A stretch of 64,000 bases of DNA from Sporosarcina sp. FSL K6-1522 (GCF_038622445.1 NZ_CP152019.1:2888501-2952500), one strand, 5' to 3'. Counted from the first letter of the stretch, positions 37,220 through 45,211 are shown. The notes: generated by a model from the sequence alone, not told the origin. Made by a program: numbers and translations.

Positions 37220-37939
37220 TTAGAGTGAAAGCAATGCTTGCCGAATCTGTTCTTCCGCAAGATCTACTAGTTGCGGCCTTTTCAAGTCCTTTACCGTCTC
37301 CGCACCAATGGGTGGTAAGATAACCACTTGCACATGTGCAGGACGAATCTTGTTATTGTTCTTTTCCATAATTGCGGACGTCCCATGAATAGCAATAGGG
37401 ACAATCGGCACACCTGCATCCTGTGCGATTTTTGCAAAACCAGGTTTAAATGGTTGCATTCCCGCTCCTTTACTGCGTGTACCTTCCGGGAAAATAATAA
37501 TCGAATGCCCTTGTTGTAATTTATCGGCAGAGTCAGATAAGACCTTCATTGCACCTCTTCGATCCATTCTATCGATAAACACACAATTCATATGCTCCAT
37601 CCACTCATTAATAATTGGCAGTTTCTTTACTTCAATCTTAGAAATGAAGCCAAACGGTTTCGGTAGTGTAGAAATGAGCACGGGAATATCAAAATTGCCT
37701 TCATGGTTGCAAATAAGTAAGACAGGGCCTTTTGGTAAATGTTCGGCCCCTGTCATTGTAATTGTACTTTTTGTTCGCTTCATAATACCCGCCGCCCACT
37801 TTTTAGGTACTTCATCAACGATGGCATCTCGCTCATCAGGCGTCAGCTCGGGATTCAACTTTTTTACTTGACTAAGTTTTCGTAACGTAAATGGTAAATA
37901 CCCAAATAGATAGGAAAATGTCCGAATCGTATTATACAT
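37220..37939 (-). CDS. plsC: 1-acyl-sn-glycerol-3-phosphate acyltransferase (PlsC family)
   Basis: Makes phosphatidic acid from lysophosphatidic acid at the membrane. The 239-residue protein has the HX4D catalytic motif in NHEGNFD near residue 80, VFIDRMDRRGA, and FPEGTRSKG near residue 150, with VPIVPIAIHGTSAI downstream. The start at 37939 directly follows the dfrA stop (TAATATG), so translation is coupled; a longer start at 37963 inside dfrA is possible. Operon dfrA-plsC. Confidence 0.9.
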   Translation of the reverse strand: MYNTIRTFSYLFGYLPFTLRKLSQVKKLNPELTPDERDAIVDEVPKKWAAGIMKRTKSTITMTGAEHLPKGPVLLICNHEGNFDIPVLISTLPKPFGFISKIEVKKLPIINEWMEHMNCVFIDRMDRRGAMKVLSDSADKLQQGHSIIIFPEGTRSKGAGMQPFKPGFAKIAQDAGVPIVPIAIHGTSAIMEKNNNKIRPAHVQVVILPPIGAETVKDLKRPQLVDLAEEQIRQALLSL

Positions 37940-37940
37940 A

Positions 37941-38429
37941 TTAGTTTGCAGCGTTCCTTTCATAAATAAGGAATGAATAAGGAACACCCTCTTCGGTAAC
38001 ATGTTGTTCAGAAGTCGATACACATTGCCATTCATCTTGATATGTCGGGAAAAATGTATCGCCGTCAAATGCTCGATCAATTGCTGTAATATACAAGCGA
38101 TCTGCGATATCAATTGCCAAACGGAAGATTTCTGCGCCACCAATAATCATGACCTCATCTGCATAATCTTTTGCCTTCGCTATCGCCTCTTCTAAATTGT
38201 GTACAACGACAGCCCCTTCGGCTGTATAAGCCTCATTGCGCGTTACAATGATACTGAGCCTGCCAGGTAACGGTCGGCCGATGGAGTCATAAGTTTTGCG
38301 CCCCATCACCATCGCCTTACCCATCGAGATTTTTTTAAAATAAGCAAGGTCTTCTGGTATATGCCAAGGTAATTCGTTATTTACACCAATGACCCGATTC
38401 GGATCATGTGCTACAAGTAATGAAATCAT
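37941..38429 (-). CDS. dfrA: Dihydrofolate reductase
   Basis: NADPH-dependent reduction of dihydrofolate to tetrahydrofolate, required to recycle the folate oxidised by ThyA. The 162-residue enzyme shows the N-terminal MISLLVAHDPNRVIGVNNEL, PWHIPEDLAYFKKIS with the catalytic acidic residue, GRKTYDSIGRPLPGR and IIGGAEIF. Order thyA-dfrA matches Bacillus. Between them lies a repeat copy at 38448-38519, so co-transcription is possible but there may be a separate promoter. Trimethoprim-type inhibitors target this enzyme class; nothing suggests resistance. Confidence 0.96.
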   Translation of the reverse strand: MISLLVAHDPNRVIGVNNELPWHIPEDLAYFKKISMGKAMVMGRKTYDSIGRPLPGRLSIIVTRNEAYTAEGAVVVHNLEEAIAKAKDYADEVMIIGGAEIFRLAIDIADRLYITAIDRAFDGDTFFPTYQDEWQCVSTSEQHVTEEGVPYSFLIYERNAAN

Positions 38430-38447
38430 TAAAATCTTCCTTTCAAA

Positions 38448-38519
38448 ATCCGCGACATCCGCCGGAGGCTTAACTTAAAGCTAAATCAAGTTAAACCTGC
38501 TAGAGCAGGTCGTACAAGT
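38448..38519. repeat. Composite intergenic repeat, short copy
   Basis: GACATCCGCCGGAGGCTT then AAATCAAGTTAAACCTGCTA and GCAGGTCGTACAAG. The first box recurs at 32559, 52458 and 61829, the last resembles GCAGGTCATGCAGG at 61852. Confidence 0.65.
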
Positions 38520-38525
38520 ATTCAT

Positions 38526-39467
38526 TTATACTGCAATTGGCGCTGAAATTCTTGGATGAGGGTCGTAATTTTCGACCTCAATATCCGCCATTTCTAAATC
38601 AAAAATGGATTTCCCTTCAATATTCAATTTCAATGATGGTAGCTTTTTAGGTTCACGTGTCAGCTGCTCATTGACTTGTTCAATATGATTGGAGTAAATA
38701 TGCGCATCGCCTAGCGTATGCACAAATTCACCGACACCGAGTCCACATTCATGGGCGATTAAATGCACAAGTAATGCATACGAAGCAATGTTAAATGGCA
38801 CCCCAAGGAATATATCGGCACTGCGCTGGTAGAGCTGACAAGATAATTTGCCATCTGCTACATAAAATTGGAACAGTGCGTGACACGGTGGCAATGCCAT
38901 ATCTTCTACTTCAGACGGATTCCAAGCCGTTACAATATGGCGTCTAGAATCAGGATTCCGTTTAATGCCGTCGATGAGATTAGCAATCTGATCAATCGAG
39001 CCCTCGCCTGTTGACCAAGAGCGCCATTGTTTACCGTAAACAGGGCCTAAATCAGCATATTTTGCTGCAAAAGCTTCATCTTCTACTACTCGTTTTTTAA
39101 ATGCGTCCATTTCAACCTTGTAAATAGCTGCAAAAGCTTCGTCCGTTGCAGCACGCCGTCCAAAATCAGTCATATCTGGTCCCTGGTATTCAGGACTTGT
39201 CACCCACTGTTCAAACGCCCACTCATCCCAAATTGGATTACGATCTTCAATCAGCGTTTTGACATTCGTATCGCCCTTCAAAAACCATAGCAATTCAGAC
39301 GTGATTAATCGGAACGCTGTCTTTTTCGTTGTCATGAGTGGAAACCCTTCGTTTAAATCGAAGCGCATCTGATATCCAAAGACGCTAGTTGTTCCCGTTC
39401 CTGTCCGATCTTCCTTCTTCGTTCCTGTTTCCAAAACATGTTTACATAATTCTAAATACTGCTTCAT
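38526..39467 (-). CDS. thyA: Thymidylate synthase ThyA
   Basis: Methylates dUMP to dTMP using methylene-tetrahydrofolate. The 313-residue protein has the classical folate-dependent sequence: [18 protein letters not shown], the catalytic cysteine in [30 protein letters not shown] and [16 protein letters not shown]. It contains the ~50-residue insert (about residues 90-140, [20 protein letters not shown]) known from the long Lactobacillus-type enzymes. ATG 39467 has AAGGAGG 8 nt upstream. Its upstream neighbour is the boundary of the accessory region. Confidence 0.96.
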   Translation of the reverse strand: MKQYLELCKHVLETGTKKEDRTGTGTTSVFGYQMRFDLNEGFPLMTTKKTAFRLITSELLWFLKGDTNVKTLIEDRNPIWDEWAFEQWVTSPEYQGPDMTDFGRRAATDEAFAAIYKVEMDAFKKRVVEDEAFAAKYADLGPVYGKQWRSWSTGEGSIDQIANLIDGIKRNPDSRRHIVTAWNPSEVEDMALPPCHALFQFYVADGKLSCQLYQRSADIFLGVPFNIASYALLVHLIAHECGLGVGEFVHTLGDAHIYSNHIEQVNEQLTREPKKLPSLKLNIEGKSIFDLEMADIEVENYDPHPRISAPIAV

Positions 39468-39521
39468 TATTAAAGCCTCCTTGCACTTGATTTTAGTATA
39501 GCAAAAAAGCTGTGAAATAAC

Positions 39522-39573
39522 ATAAAAACACCACCCGAATGGTTTAAGATAACCACTTGGGCGGTGTGTTTTT
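39522..39573 (-). terminator. Terminator overlapping the end of a short reading frame
   Basis: CACCGCCC..TGGTT / AACCA..GGGTGGTG followed by TTTTT on the minus strand. The left arm is made of codons for TPPKW. Confidence 0.8.
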
Positions 39574-39696
39574 GGTCCAGTATTCAATGCGGTTCGTAGT
39601 ATTAGGCGCTGTGTGAGCGCGATGTTGATGTATCTCAGCTTTCATAATTAAATGTAGTGCGCGATATTCTTCTGAAGTGCACTTGGGAGTTGTTTT
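39544..39696 (-). pseudogene. C-terminal fragment sharing the YpjP tail
   Basis: The minus-strand frame reads [20 protein letters not shown]... and ends [14 protein letters not shown]. The last 11 residues nearly repeat the end of the YpjP homologue at 48414 ([14 protein letters not shown]); the codons differ mostly at third positions, so the likeness is at protein level. No start with a ribosome site is present; an internal ATG at 39645 would give 33 residues. It may be the displaced 3' end of a ypjP relative or a separate small gene. Confidence 0.45.
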
Positions 39697-40101
39697 TATT
39701 TACCGTTTACCTTCCACTCGTACTCACCTTCAACCGCACGAACGGAATCAAGCGATAAGTACCGCCTCAAATGCGCTGATGTTCGTAGACTCATCAAACT
39801 GCACAAACTCTTTATTCAAATCCACAAACGATGTCCGAGTACTTTTTTCTTGCGCTTTTACATTTCCCCTGATGTTATCGACACCGATCACTATATGATC
39901 AAACTTAGTCCTTACAACAGCCTTTTCAGCCGCAGCATCTTCTTTTACATCTTTGTCACGATTCTGGTTAAAAGTGAAATAATTAATCGCTATCCCGAAA
40001 ATCACACCGAATACTCCGGCTGCACCAATAATTAAAGCATCGATATTGATCGCCTCTTTATTTTGGGTAAAGAAAAAGAACGCCCGGATGGACGTTCTCA
40101 T
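39697..40101 (-). pseudogene. Frameshifted phage haemolysin XhlA-like gene
   Basis: The first frame gives NIDALIIGAAGVFGVIFGIA with a membrane helix, NQNRDKDVKEDAAAEKAVVR, and FDHIVIGVDNIRGNVKAQEK, matching small Bacillus phage proteins of the XhlA/holin-associated type. After about residue 105 the frame breaks (near 39765), and the other frame continues AHLRRYLSLDSVRAVEGEYE to WKVNGK. A start is seen only upstream of the hydrophobic part. I call it a phage-derived pseudogene. Confidence 0.55.
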
Positions 40102-40305
40102 TCGTATCTTTTCTGTATTTTTCTAATCACTTCGAATTCCGCAATTGACTCTGATGGTAAGCCTTCAACGTGACCAACTCGGTAGTCATCAACATATATT
40201 TGTTGAGCGTGAGCATTATATTTACCCTCCACTTCCCACAAGTCCACGATAAAAGGCTCGCCTTTAAAAATTAATAACTTCTCTTTTCACCGGAATGATC
40301 ACCAT
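40098..40305 (-). pseudogene. Frameshifted small gene, cassette member
   Basis: ATG 40305 after GAGAGGTGG gives MVIIPVK and then stops; one base shift restores KLLIFKGEPFIVDLWEVEGK through HAQQIYVDDYRVGHVEGLPS to KIQKRYE. The restored protein is about 68 residues and unknown. Its ribosome-site region is the same repeated spacer that precedes the VOC gene at 41041. Confidence 0.6.
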
Positions 40306-40319
40306 AACCACCTCTCATC

Positions 40320-40440
40320 CACCATTCGACAAGAGGGGAAGGAATCCTTCATTTTGCTTAAGACACTTAATGGTCCGGATACGACATGAAAAAAGACCGT
40401 CTATAGACGATCTCCTCTTGTTCAATTAACGCAACCGATT
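40320..40440 (-). repeat. Cassette spacer, copy 1
   Basis: In gene direction: box GGTTGCGTTAATTGAACAAG, terminator GATCGTC/GACGGTCTTTTTT, box GTCGTATCCGGACCATTAAG and a GAAGGATTCCTTCC...TTGTCGAATGGTGG leader. About 85% identical to 41518-41641. Confidence 0.8.
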
Positions 40441-40486
40441 GCATGGTATTCTAATTTCTTAAATACATAAAATCATTTTATATCTA

Positions 40487-40726
40487 CTAAAGTCCAACTT
40501 TTTTATTACTATTAATTATCAGGTTAACGATTAGCCATACAACTTGAATTATTACTGGTAAAGTAAATGCGATTAACAAAACTATAAATGCCGCTAATTT
40601 TGCCTCAGGTGTTTGAGTAACACCTGCGCCATCAACCTCTCTTATCCAAATGAAAATTGTACCTATTGCAAAAATGGCAAACCAAAAAATATTAGCAATC
40701 CACCAAAAGAGCCATAGCTTTTTCAT
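40487..40726 (-). CDS. DUF3923-like small membrane protein
   Basis: A 79-residue protein with two membrane helices: residues about 4-28 (LWLFWWIANIFWFAIFAIGT) and 47-70 (FIVLLIAFTLPVIIQVVWLI). The loop WIREVDGAGVTQTPEAKLAA matches DUF3923 proteins of Bacilli as I remember them. Function unknown. ATG 40726 follows GAGGGAAGAG. It is a single gene between two cassette spacers. Confidence 0.75.
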   Translation of the reverse strand: MKKLWLFWWIANIFWFAIFAIGTIFIWIREVDGAGVTQTPEAKLAAFIVLLIAFTLPVIIQVVWLIVNLIINSNKKVGL

Positions 40727-40859
40727 ACTCTTCCCTCTATTCCACTACGTCTTTATTTATTTTTATCTTACCATGCGAATGAATTCCTGTTAGTGAACCT
40801 GAGACATATTTTAAGCTAGGACTTGAGATGTATAAAACTCTGTTGTGTTCTTCACTCTC

Positions 40860-41036
40860 ACAATAAACTACACTACAACAAAACTTCATGTTAGTTGAAG
40901 AAACATTCATTACCACAGCACCATAATCACCCAATTTAGAGGCGTTAAAAAAACACCTCATAAAGGTGCTTGGTGCTACACACAATGGTCCTTATTCGCA
41001 ACAAAAAACCAACAATTAATATGTCGGCTTTTTGTT
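40860..41036 (-). repeat. Cassette spacer, copy 2
   Basis: In gene direction: terminator AAAAAGCCGACATA...TTGTTGGTTTTTT, box GTTGCGAATAAGGACCATTG, AGGTGTTTTTTTAACGCCTC, TGATTATGGTGCTGTGGTAA and the arm TTCTTCAACTAACATGAAGT. Same order as 42150-42340. Confidence 0.7.
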
Positions 41037-41040
41037 ACGA

Positions 41041-41499
41041 TTAGTCATTTCTCCTTTTCCACTCTTCCAACGACATCATTTCGAACTCTTCCTCAAAATC
41101 CAGCCTTAAAGGAGCTATTAATTCAAGTGAATTTCCATCTAGGTCTTGAAAATATATCGCTGCGTGAGCATGAGGATTATTGGGCAAAACAAGTGGCTGC
41201 TTTTCTGGTCGAAAACCAAAGTCAGTCTTTACTTGTATTCCTTTTTGTTCTAACCATTCTTTTGCAACCCCTATATCCTCTTTATCAACGTGGAAAGCAA
41301 TATGTCTCAAAGATGGATGATATGGCGTGTCAACTCTATCCGTTTCCCATAACCCTAACCAGCTATGTCCTTTCTCAATCCAAAAAAATACTAATTTCTC
41401 TTTTTGATAGGCAATTTCTAAATTTAGTTTTTTATAAAATTCTATAGAAGCTTCAAGATTACTTACAGGCAAATGTGCTTCATATAAACCTTTAATCAA
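41041..41499 (-). CDS. VOC family (glyoxalase/FosB-like) protein
   Basis: A 152-residue vicinal-oxygen-chelate protein of two beta-alpha-beta-beta-beta modules. MIKGLYEAHLPVSNLEASIE opens the first module; RHIAFHV and ELIAPLRL contain likely metal ligands (His, Glu), with HAHAAIYFQDLDGNSLELIA opening the last strand pair. Members include glyoxalases, dioxygenases and thiol transferases such as FosB; the reaction here cannot be assigned. TTG 41499 follows GGGAGG by 8 nt. It is a single gene between spacers 2 and 3. Confidence 0.85.
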   Translation of the reverse strand: MIKGLYEAHLPVSNLEASIEFYKKLNLEIAYQKEKLVFFWIEKGHSWLGLWETDRVDTPYHPSLRHIAFHVDKEDIGVAKEWLEQKGIQVKTDFGFRPEKQPLVLPNNPHAHAAIYFQDLDGNSLELIAPLRLDFEEEFEMMSLEEWKRRND

Positions 41500-41517
41500 C
41501 AGACCAACCTCCCTTCA

Positions 41518-41641
41518 CCCATCATTCGACAAAAGTGAAAGGATTCCTTCTTTCTTCACTACAACACATAATGGTCCGGATGCGACATAAAAAAGACCGT
41601 CAATAGACGATCTCCTCTTGTTCAACTAACGAACCCGATTC
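41518..41641 (-). repeat. Cassette spacer, copy 3
   Basis: Box GGGTTCGTTAGTTGAACAAG, terminator GATCGTC/GACGGTCTTTTTT, box GTCGCATCCGGACCATTATG, leader GAATCCTTTCACTTTTGTCG. Near-identical to copy 1 and includes the terminator of the NUDIX gene. Confidence 0.8.
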
Positions 41642-41652
41642 TAGAATATTGG

Positions 41653-42093
41653 TCAGCGAATAAATGCCGCTTCCTTTTTTGAAAGAGCATCCTCTAACCA
41701 TTGAGGGTGCATTGTTAACAAATCTTCTGGTAGGTTATCCTGACCAAAAAATTTAATTTCAAGCGATTCATCTGAATTACATTTAAGTTCCCCACCTGAA
41801 ATTTCAGCAAGAAAACAAGTCGTTATAAAATGCACTACCTTGCCATTTGGATAATTGAAAACTTGTGAATCAGGATCGGAATAAACACCAATCAGCTTTT
41901 TAATTCTTATATCTAAATTAGTCTCTTCTTTTACTTCTCTCATGACTGCTTCAGACACTGTTTCACCAATTTCTACATGTCCTGAAGGGATTCCCCATAA
42001 GCCCACATCAGCTCTTTTTTGCAATAGAACTTGATTCTCTTGGTTCAAAATAATTACAGCAACTCCAGCTTTTAAATCATCAATTTTCTTCAA
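41653..42093 (-). CDS. NUDIX hydrolase
   Basis: Hydrolyses a nucleoside diphosphate linked to another moiety, with divalent metal. The Nudix box GHVEIGETVSEAVMREVKEE followed by T matches GX5EX7REUXEEXGU near residue 40. The 146-residue form from TTG 42093 is preferred because AAAGGAG is 7 nt upstream. The in-frame stretch to 42144 reads through a repeat-like leader (CAAACGGGCCATTTTCTTGA). Substrate unknown. Cassette member between spacers 3 and 4. Confidence 0.9.
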   Translation of the reverse strand: MKKIDDLKAGVAVIILNQENQVLLQKRADVGLWGIPSGHVEIGETVSEAVMREVKEETNLDIRIKKLIGVYSDPDSQVFNYPNGKVVHFITTCFLAEISGGELKCNSDESLEIKFFGQDNLPEDLLTMHPQWLEDALSKKEAAFIR

Positions 42094-42149
42094 ATCAAAA
42101 CTCCTTTCTTCAAGAAAATGGCCCGTTTGCGGAATAAAAATCAAACAGT

Positions 42150-42340
42150 ACTCTTCAACTAAACTTCATGTTAGTTGAAGAGCTATTTATTATCACAGTA
42201 ACATAATAGACCATTTAGAAGGCATTAAAAACACCTTCCGTTAATGCGTGCCACTTCACGTTATGGTCCGGATGTGCAACAAAAAAGCCAACTAAGTGTT
42301 GATTTAACTTGTTAAACTAAAGCACCCATTAGTTTAAGTG
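42150..42340 (-). repeat. Cassette spacer, copy 4
   Basis: AACTAATGGGTGCTTTAGTT, terminator CAACACTTAGTTGGCTTTTTT, box GTTGCACATCCGGACCATAA, AGGTGTTTTTAATGCCTTCT, TATTATGTTACTGTGATAAT, and the palindrome CTCTTCAACTAA...TTAGTTGAAGAG (12-bp arms). Confidence 0.8.
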
Positions 42341-42392
42341 AAATTCTTCAAGTAGTTAAAAAAGTGACGCTATAATTAATTCTGAGCATTAC

Positions 42393-43799
42393 TTAAGAAT
42401 AAAACTGCCATGTTATAAGTAAAAAGATTAATATAACAATAGTAACGATTGATAGAAGATAAATAGCCCTCTGGAATTTCATTAAAGTTGCCCTTTTCCA
42501 ATTAACTAGAACGAAAATAATAAAAACAATACTTACAATAGTTAAAACATAATTAGCAACTATATGTGGGAATACTTCAAAATATCCTCGATCACTATTA
42601 CTTAACATCCTAATTGCTAATAAAATAATATTTACGATAAATGCTGTACCAACAATATTTAATAGGTAAACCCATTTTCTAATTTTTATAGAAGGTCTTT
42701 TTCTTCTTCGATTCAAAATACTGATTACGATTAAAACGAATGGGGAAGCAATAAAGTATACTAAACAATAAATGAATAATACTGCACTTATTGTTAACCA
42801 AGTTATACTTTTATCTAAAGGGAGATAATCTGAAATCGATGTAGAAATTTATCTAACTTCTCCATCCTTTATAGAAAAATAAAGAACATTTGTAGGAATA
42901 AAAATGTTACTACCATTTATCATTTTATAAACATTTGGATATGTTTGGACGTAGTCAGCTTTCATACCTGCAAAACTTACTTCAATTTCATTCGCATTTA
43001 GTGATTTCACTGTAAGTGGTATTAAATAGTAAAACAAATTTAAGAAGCCACTTTTTATTCTGCGAGTAGTAAGATACTTTCCTTCCGTTATTTGTGAGTT
43101 TGGTAAGTCGGCTAATTTTACTTCATCTATCTCTTTTTCCCCAACTAATTCTTTCGTCAGTCCATAGGAAATATTAGCCTCTGAAGCTTGATTCGTTAAT
43201 ATTATTACTGCAAAGTTTTCTTCAGGGACGATATGAAAATTACTTGAAAAGGAAACTGTATTTCCACCATGTGTTAATCCTTTAAAATTTCCATCATACT
43301 CCCAAAAACCATGTGCGATACCAGGGACATTTTCATTAATAGCATAACTTTGCGAGAGCATTGTAACTAGCGTATTTTCATCCTCAAACAAAACGTTTTC
43401 ATTATCGGATTGTGGCATAAGCGCCATTGCAAACTTAGCTAAATCTTGTGCTGTTCCATTAATTTCACCGCTAGGATACATGGACATATAGTACGGTGTC
43501 GATAGTTTGAAATTTCCTTCTTCAATAAGCTCATATCCATTTACTTTGTTTTTTGTTATCTGCTCATTTCTTACTAAAGACAAATATGCCGTTGAATCTA
43601 GAATACCTAATTTTTGAAATATATGTTCATCAACATATTCATTAAAGTCTTGTTCTGAAATTAATTGAACTATATATGCAGCTAGGGAAGTTGAATAATT
43701 AGAATAAGCAACGACTTTACCTGGACGATATACTTGGTTTGGCTCAGCAATTTTCAATCCTTCTTCTAAAGATTTTATAAGGTTTAAACTTTCTTTCAC
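42393..43799 (-). pseudogene. 5'-truncated serine hydrolase (beta-lactamase class C fold) with membrane tail
   Basis: From GTG 43799 the frame gives a beta-lactamase-like serine hydrolase lacking its first ~130 residues, including the SxxK nucleophile motif; the YxN motif is visible in VAYSNYSTSLAAYIVQ and the HGG motif in GLTHGGNTVSFSSNF. A TAA at 42849-42851 interrupts the frame, but the same frame continues ISTSISDYLPLDKSITWLTI with four hydrophobic helices to WQFYS at 42393. Relatives of this type end in such a membrane domain. Both the truncation and the stop would prevent function. Confidence 0.75.
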
Positions 43800-43871
43800 G
43801 TTTTTTGTCTATTAATTCTATACAATTTTTAACATTGACCAGTAATTTAATTTAGATTATTTTACAGTCCT

Positions 43872-43905
43872 TGTTCAACTAACTCGTCTGTTTGTTTAAA
43901 TACAG
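43872..43905 (-). repeat. Partial cassette box
   Basis: AAACAAACAGACGAGTTAGT then TGAACAAGG, matching the GGGTGCGTTAGTTGAACAAG box of the other spacers without the rest of the modules. Confidence 0.5.
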
Positions 43906-43942
43906 TCTCTCAAAAAATGAATTTCTTCGTCTTATCTCCATT

Positions 43943-44173
43943 TTACATATAAACAGAAAAAGACCGTACGATTAATAACATACTTACTAGTCCCCATACC
44001 GTGGCTCCCACTATCCACCAGACAACGGGTTTAGTTGAAATCTGTTTACTTTCCATACTTTCTTTGTTTTCTATTATTAAAGCTACCTTCCTTTCCATAC
44101 TTTTTTTCATAGAAGCAAGAACAACTAATCCGATTACGATGAAACCAACAGTTATCCAAAGTAATAAATCCAC
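43943..44173 (-). CDS. Small two-helix membrane protein (76 aa)
   Basis: Membrane helices at about residues 3-21 (LLLWITVGFIVIGLVVLASM) and 50-70 (VVWWIVGATVWGLVSMLLIV), with a basic/acidic loop between (KKSMERKVALIIENKESMES). Unknown family. GTG 44173 follows GGGATG by 8 nt. It lies alone between the truncated hydrolase and a cassette spacer. Confidence 0.65.
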   Translation of the reverse strand: MDLLLWITVGFIVIGLVVLASMKKSMERKVALIIENKESMESKQISTKPVVWWIVGATVWGLVSMLLIVRSFSVYM

Positions 44174-44204
44174 TTTTTATACATCCCTTTTTTTGAATTT
44201 CTTT

Positions 44205-44366
44205 CCTAACCAACTACATGGTTTAAGAACTATTCATTACCATAGTACCATAATTAACCACTTAGGAAGTGTAACGGTAAACACCTCACATAAGGTGTTT
44301 ACTGTTACACATAATGGTCCGAATCTGCATCAAAAAAAAGAACGCTCCATTGCGGAACGTTCTGAA
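44205..44366 (-). repeat. Cassette spacer, copy 5, including a terminator
   Basis: Terminator GAACGTTCCGC/GGAGCGTTCTTTTTTTT (44336-44366), box GATGCAGATTCGGACCATTA, ACACCTTATGTGAGGTGTTT, TTAATTATGGTACTATGGTA, and a diverged arm with GTAGTTGG. Confidence 0.75.
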
Positions 44367-44382
44367 TGTAATCCCTCGATTG

Positions 44383-44520
44383 TCAAGTGCCTATATCATT
44401 CTGTCCATCGTCATCCAACAATGGATCTTCCACTTCAAAATCATTCTCGTCACCTTTTTCTCCACAAGCGCTTAATAGTAACACTGCCGCCAAAGGTAAG
44501 GACAAATATTTTCCCTTCAT
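44383..44520 (-). CDS. Small lipoprotein (45 aa)
   Basis: ATG 44520 follows TGGAGG by 8 nt. The peptide MKGKYLSLPLAAVLLLSACG has a complete lipoprotein signal with lipobox LSAC; the mature part is only about 27 residues and highly acidic (EKGDENDFEVEDPLLDDDGQ). Unknown function. The terminator in the adjacent spacer (44336-44366) follows its stop codon, which supports it as a real gene. Confidence 0.7.
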   Translation of the reverse strand: MKGKYLSLPLAAVLLLSACGEKGDENDFEVEDPLLDDDGQNDIGT

Positions 44521-44618
44521 TATGGTACCTCCAATGATATATATTACTAACAGTTATTATTATCTATCAATAAGAGTAATGTATTCATTGTATTTATTTC
44601 CAAAAAAATAACGCTAGC

Positions 44619-44780
44619 TTATGCTACGTCTAATTGTGTCAACAATTCATTGTATTGATCCTGCGTGATCCGGTCGCCGATTAAAAAGATATCCATCTTC
44701 TGTTGCACATCTTCCTTGGATACGTAAGGCTTTCTACCAATCTGTGATTTTAATGCGTTGTATGTTAAGTGCATTTTCAT
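44619..44780 (-). CDS. Phage-type small protein (XkdX-like)
   Basis: A 53-residue protein, MKMHLTYNALKSQIGRKPYV then SKEDVQQKMDIFLIGDRITQ, ending DQYNELLTQLDVA. The pattern of a K/Y-rich start, a KxDxFL helix and an RITxDQYNELxxxL end is shared by small tail-region proteins of Bacillus prophages. It sits just downstream of a phage tail-like gene (44792-45169) in the same direction. No strong ribosome site is visible. Confidence 0.65.
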   Translation of the reverse strand: MKMHLTYNALKSQIGRKPYVSKEDVQQKMDIFLIGDRITQDQYNELLTQLDVA

Positions 44781-44791
44781 TCTATTTTTTT

Positions 44792-45169
44792 TTAGTACAT
44801 GCCTAGCTCTACCATCATTAAACGAAAATCCACATCTAATAGGTAGTCCATATTTGATGAGACCTGCTCCGACAACGGTGCTTGATACGGCTGCTCAATC
44901 TCCGGTTTGTTCGGGTCTGGATAACTAAATACTAGCTTGCCTGTTTCGATGTCGACACGGTAACCGCTACATTCCGTGAAGTCTTGGGCGTATTGACCGT
45001 ACTCCAGTTCAATAACGCTGATGGTTGACGGTTCACGTTCGTTTAATGCTGTGCACGATTGCCAGTCCTGTTCGATTGTCGTTGGAACGACTAACCCTCG
45101 GTGTTCTCCTGTATCTATAATGACGTTGCCTGTTGCTATTTCAAAGGAAATTCGCTGGCCTATTTCCAT
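44792..45169 (-). CDS. Phage tail-region protein
   Basis: A 125-residue protein beginning MEIGQRISFEIATGNVIIDT. It carries GHRG-like strand-turn repeats and a C-terminal helical tail (SSNMDYLLDVDFRLMMVELG). The phrase GQRISFEIATGNVI and the DYLLDVDFR tail resemble proteins encoded between tail fibre and holin genes in Bacillus phages. A weak GGTGAAG site precedes the ATG. It follows the decayed tail gene at 45212-46445. Confidence 0.6.
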   Translation of the reverse strand: MEIGQRISFEIATGNVIIDTGEHRGLVVPTTIEQDWQSCTALNEREPSTISVIELEYGQYAQDFTECSGYRVDIETGKLVFSYPDPNKPEIEQPYQAPLSEQVSSNMDYLLDVDFRLMMVELGMY

Positions 45170-45211
45170 GAATACTTCACCGCCTTTACAAATAAATAAT
45201 TTGCATCCTTT

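Noticed and set aside
40737..40985. An 82-codon frame upstream of the DUF3923 gene
   Set aside because: It runs through a cassette spacer and its beginning lies in repeat sequence; no ribosome site. Possibly a lost gene tail but not supportable.
39540..44620. Calling the region an integron
   Set aside because: No IntI-type recombinase or attI is in the window, and only short cores resemble attC. Cassette-like is as far as the sequence goes.
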